Source of the DNA: an uncultured Paracoccaceae bacterium
GTDB lineage: Bacteria; Pseudomonadota; Alphaproteobacteria; Rhodobacterales; Rhodobacteraceae
DNA length: 64,000 nt
Reading direction: 5' to 3'
Assembly: GCA_947497985.1 (NCBI GenBank)
Contig: CANMIX010000005.1
Location: forward strand, 124,001 to 188,000
Under the pieces are notes generated by a model that ran no database searches, had not been told where the DNA came from, and saw nothing but the letters and a program-made list of their open reading frames with translations. The number at the start of each line of letters is the position of its first letter. Position 1 is the stretch's first letter. The position numbers were made by a program, and so were the translations under genes. This document shows, in pieces, positions 17,103-25,617 of this stretch.

Positions 17103-18373
17103 ACAGCCCAGTAACGGTTCAACAACACGAACTCTCCAATGGTTTTCGGATCGTAACGGAACATATGCCGGGGCTGCAGTCCGCAGCTATCGGTGTCTGG
17201 GTCGGTGCCGGAGCGCGCAATGAACGTCTGGAACAGAACGGCATTGCGCATTTTCTGGAACATATGGCCTTCAAAGGCACAACATCGCGCAGCGCCTTGC
17301 AAATTGCCGAAGCGATCGAAGACGTGGGCGGCTATATCAACGCCTACACCAGTCGCGAAGTAACGGCCTATTACGCGCGGGTTTTGAAAGACGACACCAG
17401 TCTGGCGATGGAAGTGATCGCCGATATCCTGCAGAACTCTACCCTTGATTCACATGAAATCGAGGTGGAGCGGAACGTGATCCTGCAGGAAATCGGCCAA
17501 TCGCTGGACACGCCGGACGATGTGATCTTTGATTGGCTGCAAGAGCAATGTTATCCCGGTCAGCCCATTGGTCGCACGATCCTCGGCCCGTCCGAGCGTG
17601 TGCGCGCCTTTGGCCAAGAAGACCTGCAGAACTTTATTGGCGAACATTATGGCCCGTCCCAGATGATCCTCTCTGCCGCTGGTGGTGTTGATCATGATGA
17701 GATCGTGAAGCTTGCCGAAAAGCTCTTTGGCCATATGAAGCCGAAATCGGACCTTATCAGCGACGCGGCGTTGTTTCACGGGGGCGAGGTGCGCAATACC
17801 AAGTCGCTGGAACAGGCGCATTTTGCTCTGGCGCTGGAAAGCCCGGGCTACCGCGATGATGCAATCTATACCGCGCAGATCTATGCCAGTGCTATGGGCG
17901 GCGGCATGTCGAGCCGCCTGTTCCAGGAAATCCGTGAAAACCGCGGGCTGTGCTACACGATCTTTGCGCAGGCTGGATCTTATGCCGATACCGGTGCCTT
18001 GACGATCTATGCGGGCACGTCCGGCGAACAGGTTGCTGAACTGGCGCAGGTGACTATTGATGAGCTGAAGCGCGCGACCCATGATCTGAGCGATCATGAA
18101 ATTGCCCGCGCGCGGGCCCAGATGAAAGCTGGCATGTTGATGGGGCTCGAAAGCCCGTCAAACCGTGCCGAACGTCTGGCTCGTCTGGTTCAGATCTGGG
18201 GCAAGGTACCCTCGCTTGAGGAGACCATCGCCAAGATCGACGCCGTCAGCACGACCGATGTGCGCACCCTGGCCGAGACTTACGCGGTGCAGGCTCCGGC
18301 GGCGCTGGCGCTTTATGGTCCGGTCGACACTGCACCCACGTTGGAGGCATTGCAGGAGAGGCGCGCCGCCTAA
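17099..18373 (+). CDS. M16 zinc peptidase (mitochondrial processing peptidase-like)
   Basis: A 424-residue insulinase-family protein. The inverted zinc motif HFLEHMAFKG gives His51, Glu54 and His55, and EVERNVILQEI (about 122-132) holds the distal glutamate. The second half has the M16 C-terminal fold with the Arg/Tyr-bearing segment RENRGLCYTIFA. These proteins are close relatives of mitochondrial processing peptidase beta; their bacterial substrate is mostly unknown. Translation starts at GTG, which overlaps the thrC stop in GTGA. Confidence 0.93.
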   Translation: MNSPVTVQQHELSNGFRIVTEHMPGLQSAAIGVWVGAGARNERLEQNGIAHFLEHMAFKGTTSRSALQIAEAIEDVGGYINAYTSREVTAYYARVLKDDTSLAMEVIADILQNSTLDSHEIEVERNVILQEIGQSLDTPDDVIFDWLQEQCYPGQPIGRTILGPSERVRAFGQEDLQNFIGEHYGPSQMILSAAGGVDHDEIVKLAEKLFGHMKPKSDLISDAALFHGGEVRNTKSLEQAHFALALESPGYRDDAIYTAQIYASAMGGGMSSRLFQEIRENRGLCYTIFAQAGSYADTGALTIYAGTSGEQVAELAQVTIDELKRATHDLSDHEIARARAQMKAGMLMGLESPSNRAERLARLVQIWGKVPSLEETIAKIDAVSTTDVRTLAETYAVQAPAALALYGPVDTAPTLEALQERRAA

Positions 18374-18963
18374 TGCTACTGTCGCGTCGCAAGGTCCGTC
18401 TGGAAACCGAACGTTTGACGTTACGGCTGCCAACCCATTCCGATTTTCGCGAGTGGTCGGCCCTGCGTGAGCACAGCCGGGACCATCTGGTGCCGTGGGA
18501 GCCGACCTGGGCCGATGATCATCTGGGGCGTAAGTCCTTTACCAATCGGGTCTATTGGGCGCAGCGCTCGGTGAATTCCGGCACGGCGATGCCGCTGTTT
18601 ATCTTCCGGCGCACGGATGCCCGCCTGTTGGGGGCCTTGACGCTCGACAATATTCGACGCGGTCCGGCCCAGGCCGGGACCTTGGGCTATTGGATGGGGC
18701 TGCCTTTTGCCCGTCAGGGATATATGCGCGAGGCGATCAATGCCATGGTGCATCACGCCTTTACCCAGGTGAACCTGTCTCGGATCGAAGCCGCCTGCCT
18801 GCCGGAAAACGCCGCCTCGCGCGGCTTGCTGGAAAGCTCAGGCTTCAAATATGAAGGCGTCGCGCAGTCTTATCTGCAGATCAACGGACGCTGGCGCACC
18901 CATGTGCTTTATGCCGCTTTGCGCCATGACCGGCGCGGGCGTACCACTTCGGGACAGGTCTGA
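18373..18963 (+). CDS. GNAT N-acetyltransferase, RimJ/RimL type
   Basis: A 196-residue acetyltransferase resembling the ribosomal-protein-alanine acetyltransferases RimJ. ETERLTLRLPTHSDF near the start and GYWMGLPFARQGYMREAI (acetyl-CoA loop region) plus the C-terminal ASRGLLESSGFKYEG are typical. The ATG overlaps the stop of the M16 gene (TAATG), so it belongs to the same transcript. A ribosomal substrate is likely by family but not shown here. Confidence 0.88.
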   Translation: MLLSRRKVRLETERLTLRLPTHSDFREWSALREHSRDHLVPWEPTWADDHLGRKSFTNRVYWAQRSVNSGTAMPLFIFRRTDARLLGALTLDNIRRGPAQAGTLGYWMGLPFARQGYMREAINAMVHHAFTQVNLSRIEAACLPENAASRGLLESSGFKYEGVAQSYLQINGRWRTHVLYAALRHDRRGRTTSGQV

Positions 18964-18997
18964 CCCGTATTCGGACCCAAGATGAGATAGGTGCCCC

Positions 18998-20416
18998 ATG
19001 CCCTTGAACCCAGTCACCCCCTATTTCCTCAACACGCTGGCAACCCAGCTGTCACCTGACAGCCTGCGCCCGGCTGAACCACGCTATCTCGAGGAGCCAC
19101 GCGGGCGATATCAGGGCAAGGCCGGGGCTGTTGCGCTGCCACGCACGGTGGACGAGGTCGCAACCATCCTCAAATCCGCCAATGGAGCCAAGATCGGCGT
19201 TGTCCCCTATGGTGGAGGCACCGGTCTGGTTGGTGGGCAGATCGCAACCGACGGACCGGCACCGCTGGTGGTGTCGTTGGAACGGATGAATGCAATTCGC
19301 GCAACCTACCCACAGGAAAACGTTCTGGTGGCCGAAGCGGGCGCTATTTTGGCGGATGTTCAAACGGCCGCTGCGGATGTGGACCGGCTGTTTCCCTTGT
19401 CATTGGCATCCGAGGGCACCGCGCGTCTGGGCGGTCTGTTGGCCACCAACGCGGGCGGCGTCAATGTCCTGCGCTATGGCAATACCCGCGATCTGTGTCT
19501 GGGGCTTGAAGCTGTTCTGCCCAGTGGTGAGATCTGGCAAGGGCTGACACGGCTGCGCAAAGACAACACCGGTTATGATCTGCGCAACCTGTTGATCGGG
19601 GCCGAAGGCAGCTTGGGAATTATCACCGCCGCCGCCCTCAAACTGTCCCCGCGTCCCCGTGGCCTTGGCACTGCGCTGATGGTGGTGCCGGATCCGGCTG
19701 CTGCAATTGATCTGCTGGCGCTTGCACGGGATCGTTTTGGGGAGGCCGTCAGCGCCTTTGAACTGATCCACGGTCAGGGGTTGGAGTTTATGGCCCAGCA
19801 TCTGCCTGGTATCCGTCAGGCCTTGGACCCACGTCCCGAATGGTGCGTGTTGATCGACCTTGGTCTGGCCAATGAGGGCAGCACGGATGCGGCGCTGCTG
19901 GCGCTGTTTGAAGCCGCGATGGAGCGTGATCTGGTCAGCGATGGCACCATCGCCCAGTCCGAAGCTCAGCGACAAGACATCTGGTCCGTGCGCGAACACA
20001 TCCCCATCGCAAACAAGGCCGTGGGCTCGATTGTCAGCCACGATATCTCGCTGCCGATCTCAGACATTCCTGCATTTGTCGTGCAGGCCGGGCAGGCGCT
20101 GGCAAGCCTCGGCGATATGCGGATCAACTGTTTTGGGCATCTGGGCGACGGCAACCTGCACTACAACGTCTTTCCGGCGCAGGGGCGTGACCGCAGCGAA
20201 TACAGCGAGCTGCGCGCCGCGATCCAGACTTGCGTGCATGATATGGTGGCACAGTTTAACGGCTCTTTCAGCGCCGAACACGGGGTTGGTCGGCTGAAGG
20301 TTGCGGATTTGGAGCGTTACGGCGATCCGACCAAACTGGCGGCCATGCGCGCGATCAAATCAGCGCTTGATCCCAATGGCATCATGAACCCCGGTGCCGT
20401 TTTGGCAACCACATAG
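18998..20416 (+). CDS. FAD-linked oxidase, D-2-hydroxyglutarate/D-lactate dehydrogenase type
   Basis: A 472-residue flavoprotein of the GlcD/D2HGDH family. The PCMH-type FAD domain shows VVPYGGGTGLVGGQ and ATNAGGVNVLRYGNTRD; the C-terminal FAD-oxidase domain carries the metal/substrate motif FGHLGDGNLHYN and the ending SFSAEHGVGRLK. It would oxidise a D-2-hydroxyacid. The exact substrate cannot be assigned, but similarity is strongest to D-2-hydroxyglutarate dehydrogenases by eye. It lies 34 bp after the acetyltransferase and is the last gene of this plus-strand run. Confidence 0.88.
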   Translation: MPLNPVTPYFLNTLATQLSPDSLRPAEPRYLEEPRGRYQGKAGAVALPRTVDEVATILKSANGAKIGVVPYGGGTGLVGGQIATDGPAPLVVSLERMNAIRATYPQENVLVAEAGAILADVQTAAADVDRLFPLSLASEGTARLGGLLATNAGGVNVLRYGNTRDLCLGLEAVLPSGEIWQGLTRLRKDNTGYDLRNLLIGAEGSLGIITAAALKLSPRPRGLGTALMVVPDPAAAIDLLALARDRFGEAVSAFELIHGQGLEFMAQHLPGIRQALDPRPEWCVLIDLGLANEGSTDAALLALFEAAMERDLVSDGTIAQSEAQRQDIWSVREHIPIANKAVGSIVSHDISLPISDIPAFVVQAGQALASLGDMRINCFGHLGDGNLHYNVFPAQGRDRSEYSELRAAIQTCVHDMVAQFNGSFSAEHGVGRLKVADLERYGDPTKLAAMRAIKSALDPNGIMNPGAVLATT

Positions 20417-20427
20417 AGTTTGGCCAC

Positions 20428-20454
20428 AAAAAAAAGGGGGCCGTGTTGGCCCCC
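20428..20454 (-). terminator. Strong terminator of apt (convergent region)
   Basis: GGGGGCC (20436-20442), loop GTGTT, GGCCCCC (20448-20454). The run of A just before it gives a long T tract on the minus strand, so it mainly serves apt while also lying right after the flavoprotein gene. Confidence 0.9.
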
Positions 20455-20480
20455 GTCTCGTCGCATATGGGTCTGACAGG

Positions 20481-21020
20481 TTACAGCCCGTCAAACTCAC
20501 ACAGAACATTCACATCCATGCCCTGGCTCTCAAGCAGTTTGCGCCCGCCCAGTTCCGGCAGGTCAACAATGAACGAGCATGAGATAATATCGCCGCCCAA
20601 CCGTTCGATCAGCTTGATGCCTGCGCCCGCCGTGCCACCGGTAGCCAGCAGATCGTCGACCACCAGAACCTTCTCACCCTTTTGGATGGCGTCGTCGTGG
20701 ATCTCCACAATCGCCTCACCGTATTCCAGCTTATATTCCTCGCTGATGGTGGTGCCAGGCAGCTTGCCTTTCTTGCGGATCGGCACAAAACCAACGCTCA
20801 GCTGGTGGGCAATCGCCCCGCCTAGGATAAATCCGCGCGCTTCAAGCCCCACAACCTTGTCGATCCGCTCCCCCGCATAGGGGAGCAGCATCTGGTCGAT
20901 GGCCATACGGAACCCGCGCGGATCGGCAAACAGGGTGGTCACGTCACGAAACATGATCCCCTCATGCGGGAAGTCCACAATCGTGCGGATATAGTCTTTT
21001 ACGTCGGGCTTTTTGGGCAT
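20481..21020 (-). CDS. apt: Adenine phosphoribosyltransferase
   Basis: A 179-residue salvage enzyme forming AMP from adenine and PRPP. The PRPP-binding signature is [15 protein letters not shown]. The start [21 protein letters not shown] matches the family; a longer frame to 21140 has no support, while GGGAG lies upstream of 21020. It shares a strand with lysE and mtnP; MtnP releases adenine from methylthioadenosine, so apt and mtnP are functionally linked. Confidence 0.96.
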   Translation of the reverse strand: MPKKPDVKDYIRTIVDFPHEGIMFRDVTTLFADPRGFRMAIDQMLLPYAGERIDKVVGLEARGFILGGAIAHQLSVGFVPIRKKGKLPGTTISEEYKLEYGEAIVEIHDDAIQKGEKVLVVDDLLATGGTAGAGIKLIERLGGDIISCSFIVDLPELGGRKLLESQGMDVNVLCEFDGL

Positions 21021-21191
21021 GGGGTCGCTCCCTGTGGATCGCGCGTCACGGTCATCATCAATCACCCCGGAGGCAGTCCGGGCCAACTGGGTGTGACCGA
21101 AAACAAGGCACCTTTCAAGCAGCATCACGGCAAAAACCAAACCGCCGGACCACGACCGTGACCCGGCTGCACATGTGGTTCAGCAGTGCCG

Positions 21192-21818
21192 CTAAACTGG
21201 GCGTCGCAAAGTGGCGGTCAAAACCCCCATGGCCATCAAGGCGACGCCACCGGTGCGGCTGATCCAATCGTTAAAGGCAGGCCGCGCGATGGTCCGGCGC
21301 AGCTTGTCCGCCGCCAGCGCATAGACAAGCGCGTTCGCCCCGGCAAGGCCGACGAAGGTGGCGATCATAACCGCGAACTGCGGCAAAAGTGGCTGTTCAG
21401 GGCGCACAAACTGAGGGGCAAAGGCGATGAAAAACGCGATGGATTTGGGGTTCAGCGCGGTGACAATCGCCGCATGTCCAAAGACGCCGCGCGCCTGAAC
21501 CTTGCTGGTCCCCACAGCGGGCAGCCCGCCGGATCCGGCGCTGCGCCACAGTTTGAGGCCCAACCAGACCAGATAGACCGCGCCGACCCATTTTAGGATG
21601 ACGAACAATTCAGCCGAGGCCAACACCAGCGCACCCAATCCGGCAAGCGAGGCCGTCATGGCGATAAAATCCCCCAAGGCCACCCCAAGGGCAGACGCCA
21701 CCGCGACCGAGCGTCCCTTGGACAGCGAATAGCTGAGCACCAGCAAAACCGTGGGGCCGGGGATCAACAGCAACACAACAGATGCGGTGACAAAGGCAAG
21801 CCAAAGGTGAAAATCCAT
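21192..21818 (-). CDS. LysE/RhtB family amino-acid exporter
   Basis: A 208-residue membrane protein with about six hydrophobic helices. The family signature is the N-terminal LLLIPGPTVLLVLSYSLSKG, and GVALGDF and FFIAFAPQFV are also typical. The start at 21818 has GGAG 6 nt upstream. LysE-family members export amino acids or homoserine lactones; the substrate is not predictable here. It lies between apt and mtnP on the same strand, though gaps over 100 bp make one operon uncertain. Confidence 0.9.
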   Translation of the reverse strand: MDFHLWLAFVTASVVLLLIPGPTVLLVLSYSLSKGRSVAVASALGVALGDFIAMTASLAGLGALVLASAELFVILKWVGAVYLVWLGLKLWRSAGSGGLPAVGTSKVQARGVFGHAAIVTALNPKSIAFFIAFAPQFVRPEQPLLPQFAVMIATFVGLAGANALVYALAADKLRRTIARPAFNDWISRTGGVALMAMGVLTATLRRPV

Positions 21819-21920
21819 ACGTCTTCTCCAATACAATCAAACCCAGCAATCCCGAAAACAAACGAAGCGGCAAGGTTTAAATTGTATTGGATCACCTGTT
21901 TGCGGTGGTCGAGTGCTGGC

Positions 21921-22799
21921 CTAGCCCAGAACGCGTCCCGCAACCGCATCCAGCTTGGCCAGCAGGGCAGGGTCACGTTTTTCCGGCGCGGTCATAATGG
22001 CAAATTCCAGCGCCTTGTCGCAGCCATGTTCGCAGTCATCGCGGGTGGCGCCCAACAGGCCTGGCAATTTGGAAACCAGCGTGCGCCCATTGGCGGAATT
22101 GCCCTGCAAGGTCGCGATGATCGCGGTCACGTCGACTTCGCCATGGTCCGGGTGCCAGCTGTCATAGTCGGTGACCATCGCGATAGAGGCGTAGCACAGC
22201 TCCGCTTCACGAGCCAATTTGGCCTCGGGCATATTGGTCATGCCAATCACATCACAGCCCCAGCTTTCACGGTACATTTTGGACTCGGCCAGGGTCGAGA
22301 ACTGCGGCCCCTCCATACACAGATAAGTGCCGCCGCGATGCACGGTGATGCCAGCGTCCTTGGCCGCAGCCTCAGCCGCATCCGACAGGCGCGGGCAGGT
22401 GGGGTGGGCCACGCTGACATGGGCCACGCAGCCGGTGCCAAAGAAGCTTTTGTCGCGCGCAAACGTGCGGTCAATGAATTGATCCACAATGACAAAATGC
22501 CCCGGTGCCATTTCATCACGAAACGAGCCGCAGGCCGAGACAGAGAACACATCCGTCACGCCCAGACGTTTCAAAGCGTCAATATTGGCGCGATAGGGCA
22601 CTTCGGTCGGGGAATGTACGTGACCACGCCCATGGCGTGGCAGAAAAGCCATTTTGACCCCGTTCAAAGTGCCGGTCAGGATCTGATCCGACGGCGCCCC
22701 CCAGGGTGTGTCAACACTGACCCATTCCGCGCCATCCAGCCCATCAATGTCATAAATGCCTGAACCGCCAATGACGGCAATCATGGTCTCTTTGGTCAC
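21921..22799 (-). CDS. mtnP: S-methyl-5'-thioadenosine phosphorylase
   Basis: A 292-residue phosphorylase that splits methylthioadenosine into adenine and methylthioribose-1-phosphate. Key blocks are AVIGGSGIYDIDGL, FLPRHGRGH, PYRANIDALK and SACGSFRDEM, then MEGPQFST and GMTNMPEAKLAREAE. The GTG at 22799 has a GGAG site 8-9 nt upstream; an internal ATG at 22784 is an alternative that trims five residues. It belongs to the methionine salvage/adenine recycling route with apt. Confidence 0.94.
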   Translation of the reverse strand: MTKETMIAVIGGSGIYDIDGLDGAEWVSVDTPWGAPSDQILTGTLNGVKMAFLPRHGRGHVHSPTEVPYRANIDALKRLGVTDVFSVSACGSFRDEMAPGHFVIVDQFIDRTFARDKSFFGTGCVAHVSVAHPTCPRLSDAAEAAAKDAGITVHRGGTYLCMEGPQFSTLAESKMYRESWGCDVIGMTNMPEAKLAREAELCYASIAMVTDYDSWHPDHGEVDVTAIIATLQGNSANGRTLVSKLPGLLGATRDDCEHGCDKALEFAIMTAPEKRDPALLAKLDAVAGRVLG

Positions 22800-22931
22800 G
22801 GTTTTGATCTCCGAAATTTTACATTGGCCAAGTTGTGCGACCTCGCGCCGCTTTTGACAAGCACCTCAACCGGTCACTGTCGTGTTTTGTCCGCCGAACA
22901 TAAGGGGGGCGCTCGTTTCAGGTCGCCTTGA

Positions 22932-23486
22932 TCAAAGCCCACGCAGATCTGATTGCTGATGAAAATCCTGCATTGCGGCGTCAAACCCGTCCAACGGCCA
23001 GCTCAGATCCTGGGATTGGCCGTGACTGTCGCGAAAGGTGAACCGAAAGGCATCGCCTGTTTGCATCGCCTCCAACAGTTCACTCGCGGCAGTATCATCA
23101 AAGCTACAGGACAGCCCGGTCAGGCAACCGATGCGCCGGGTTTTCCAGATGTCATCGCCTGCCTGTTCAACCCGAAAACCATTGGGGCCAAACAGGGTGC
23201 CGGGTTCCAGTCCAAACTCAACCTCTGGCCCGTCGTCACCATTGGTGACAAACATGAACTGAGCGGCGAATTTCGGCTTTTGAGAGAAGACGTCCACATA
23301 GCGCAGGTAGCAGCGCTGTTTCAGGGCCTCGCCCTCCATCCGCTCGTCACAGGATGACAGGTAGATGCCGAATTTCTCGAAATGGGTGACCTTCCAATTG
23401 CTGGGTGTGTCGCGACCATCGACATCCTGCGCGGCGGCGCTTCCGGCAATCAGCAGCGACAGAACCGTTGAAAATGTCAGGCGCAT
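22932..23486 (-). CDS. Secreted invasion-associated locus B-like hypothetical protein
   Basis: A 184-residue predicted periplasmic protein with a signal peptide (MRLTFSTVLSLLIAGSAAAQ) and four cysteines that could form disulfides. Its length, the GSAAAQ cleavage site and segments such as NWKVTHFEKFGIYLSSC are reminiscent of IalB-type proteins of alphaproteobacteria, but the match is weak. The start at 23486 has GGAG 6 nt upstream; an ATG one codon earlier is possible. No pathway is suggested by neighbours. Confidence 0.6.
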   Translation of the reverse strand: MRLTFSTVLSLLIAGSAAAQDVDGRDTPSNWKVTHFEKFGIYLSSCDERMEGEALKQRCYLRYVDVFSQKPKFAAQFMFVTNGDDGPEVEFGLEPGTLFGPNGFRVEQAGDDIWKTRRIGCLTGLSCSFDDTAASELLEAMQTGDAFRFTFRDSHGQSQDLSWPLDGFDAAMQDFHQQSDLRGL

Positions 23487-23835
23487 CATAGTCTCCATTT
23501 CAAATATCATTTTGGCTTGCTTTGTCTTCTAAGGGCTGCGTGGAGGCGCATAAAATCAACTTGTTGCTATGGATGTTGCAGAGGCGGCGCGCGGTGGTTG
23601 CAAATCCCTTGCCGGGGCGTGCGCCGGATTGGCAACCGTTTCGCCGCGAAACCTCGGCCATGTCTGGCACAAGGCTTGCGCGGCAAATTTCTGCATCATT
23701 GGCGCATCAAACCTGTCCAAGCTGTTGTTTTGGCCCCTATGACACCGCGCAATCCGGGGTGGCTTGCCTTGCTTGAGGGGCGCTTTACCGTTAACAGGCT
23801 GGCAACAACCTCCTTCCCCTAATCAGGTAGACTTG
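23487..23835. other. Intergenic region with a long hairpin upstream of the SulP gene
   Basis: About 350 bp without a convincing gene. Overlapping plus-strand frames of 80-100 codons exist but lack ribosome sites and family features. A long hairpin lies at 23596-23637: GGTTGC-A-AATCC pairs with GGATT-G-GCAACC, and the 18-nt loop contains GGCG-TG-CGCC. It could be a leader structure or a small RNA element. Confidence 0.5.
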
Positions 23836-25446
23836 ATGACACGTGGCGTTTTAGGCCTCCTGGCCAAGCAGATTTCTCCCCCGAACCTGTCGATCATGCA
23901 GGATGAGGGCTTTACCGTTTCCCGCGTCCGGACCGAGCTTTTGTCCGGTCTGACTGTTGCTCTGGCGCTTGTTCCCGAAGCGGTGGCCTTTGCCTTTGTG
24001 GCGGGTGTGCACCCGTTGGTGGGGCTTTATGCGGCCTTCCTTGTAGGGCTGGTGACTGCGCTTTTGGGCGGACGCCCCGGCATGATCTCGGGTGCGACCG
24101 GTGCGCTCGCAGTGGTTATGGTGGCGTTGGTCGCCGAGCACGGGGTGGAATATCTCTTCGCGACCGTTGTCTTGATGGGGATTTTGCAGATCATCGCGGG
24201 TGTGATGCATTGGGGCAAGTTCATTCGCCTGGTGCCGCATCCGGTGATGTTGGGTTTTGTGAACGGTCTTGCGATTGTGATTTTCCTTGCTCAGCTGACC
24301 CAATTCAAAGTGCCGGGAACCGGTGGTGAACAATGGCTTGCGGGCGGTCAACTGACCCTGATGCTGGGCCTTGTGGCGCTGACGATGGTGATCATTTGGG
24401 GCATGCCCAAGATTACAAATGTGATCCCTGCGCCGCTTGCGGGCATTGGCATCGTTGCCATCCTGGTGATCGCGCTGGGTCTGGATGTGCCGCGTGTTGG
24501 CGATATGGCCTCGATCGAGGGTGGTCTGCCGGGCTTCCATATTCCGTTGGTGCCGTTCAATCTGGAAACCTTTGAGATTATCCTACCCTATGCGGTGATC
24601 CTGGCCGCAATTGGCCTGATTGAAAGCCTTTTGACCCTAAACCTTGTGGGTGAGATGACCGGCAAACGTGGTGGCGCAAGCCAGGAATGTATCGCCCAAG
24701 GCGCGTCCAACGTTCTGACCGGCTTCTTTGGCGGCATGGGCGGTTGTGCGATGATTGGTCAGTCGATGATCAACGTCAAATCTGGCGGCCGCACCCGGAT
24801 TGCAGGCATCGCCGCAGCCTTGTTCCTGCTGCTGTTCATCGTGGCCGCATCGCCCTTGATCGAACAGATCCCGCTGGCGGCGCTGGTCGGGGTGATGTTC
24901 ATGGTGGTGATCGGCACCTTTGCGTGGAATTCGTTCAAGGTGATGACCAAAGTGCCGTTGATGGATGCCTTTGTGATCGTTCTGGTGACTGTTGTAACCG
25001 TAGCCACCGACCTTGCAATTGCGGTTGTGGTCGGCGTCATCGTCTCGGCCTTGGCCTACGCTTGGAACAACGCGCGCCGCATCACGGCCCATACCCGTGA
25101 CAGCGAAAGCGACAAGGGCGCCAAGGTTTATGAAATCGAAGGGCCGCTGTTCTTTGGCTCGTCCGAAGGGTTTGGTGAGCTGTTCACCATTGCCGAAGAC
25201 CCCGATCATGTGATCGTCGATTTTGCCCGCAGCCGTGTGGTCGACCAATCTGCCCTCCAAGCGATTGAAGTTCTGGCAGCAAAATATGAAGCCGCGGGCA
25301 AGACACTGGTTCTGCGTCATCTGAGCCGTGACTGTCACCAGCTTCTGAACAAGGCCGGTCACCTGATCGTCGACAGCGACGACGACCCGGAATACGCGGT
25401 TGCGGTGGACTATTCAGTCCGTACCGGGATTCTTGGTGGGCACTAA
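23836..25446 (+). CDS. SulP family anion transporter with STAS domain
   Basis: A 536-residue permease with a long hydrophobic core (about residues 30-410, ten or more helices) and a cytoplasmic C-terminal STAS domain (about 425-530, FGSSEGFGELFTIAEDPDHV...). Typical SulP segments are LVPEAVAFAFVAGVHPLVGLYAAF and GGMGGCAMIGQS. Related proteins move sulfate, bicarbonate or other small anions; the substrate is not clear here. The ATG at 23836 was chosen from an AGG site 9 nt upstream; longer frames would add a non-homologous leader. A strong terminator follows. Confidence 0.92.
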   Translation: MTRGVLGLLAKQISPPNLSIMQDEGFTVSRVRTELLSGLTVALALVPEAVAFAFVAGVHPLVGLYAAFLVGLVTALLGGRPGMISGATGALAVVMVALVAEHGVEYLFATVVLMGILQIIAGVMHWGKFIRLVPHPVMLGFVNGLAIVIFLAQLTQFKVPGTGGEQWLAGGQLTLMLGLVALTMVIIWGMPKITNVIPAPLAGIGIVAILVIALGLDVPRVGDMASIEGGLPGFHIPLVPFNLETFEIILPYAVILAAIGLIESLLTLNLVGEMTGKRGGASQECIAQGASNVLTGFFGGMGGCAMIGQSMINVKSGGRTRIAGIAAALFLLLFIVAASPLIEQIPLAALVGVMFMVVIGTFAWNSFKVMTKVPLMDAFVIVLVTVVTVATDLAIAVVVGVIVSALAYAWNNARRITAHTRDSESDKGAKVYEIEGPLFFGSSEGFGELFTIAEDPDHVIVDFARSRVVDQSALQAIEVLAAKYEAAGKTLVLRHLSRDCHQLLNKAGHLIVDSDDDPEYAVAVDYSVRTGILGGH

Positions 25447-25491
25447 TCAGTAGAAATACAGGCCGAACTTATACGGTCAAATCGCTTCACT

Positions 25492-25524
25492 AAACGGTGA
25501 TCCCTCTGGGATTGCCGTTTTTTT
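25492..25524 (+). terminator. Rho-independent terminator after the SulP gene
   Basis: AAACGGTGATCCC (25492-25504) pairs with GGGATTGCCGTTT (25508-25520), 13 bp including two G-T pairs, with a 3-nt loop, and is followed by a T run. It separates the SulP gene from the ATP-grasp gene. Confidence 0.9.
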
Positions 25525-25617
25525 ATAACGGCTTAGATCGCTGCGCCCTTCAGTAGGGTTGAGGAGTTGTTAAGGTCCTCATGGCACTTCTTCACATATT
25601 GAAGCAAAGGAGCCAGA

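Noticed and set aside
23517-23822. Short plus-strand coding frames upstream of the SulP gene
   Set aside because: No ribosome site, no recognisable product, and overlapping frames; the gap instead holds a hairpin.
25525-25617. Small precursor-peptide gene beside the ATP-grasp gene
   Set aside because: No start codon with ribosome site and reasonable length was found in the short leader or in the gap downstream.
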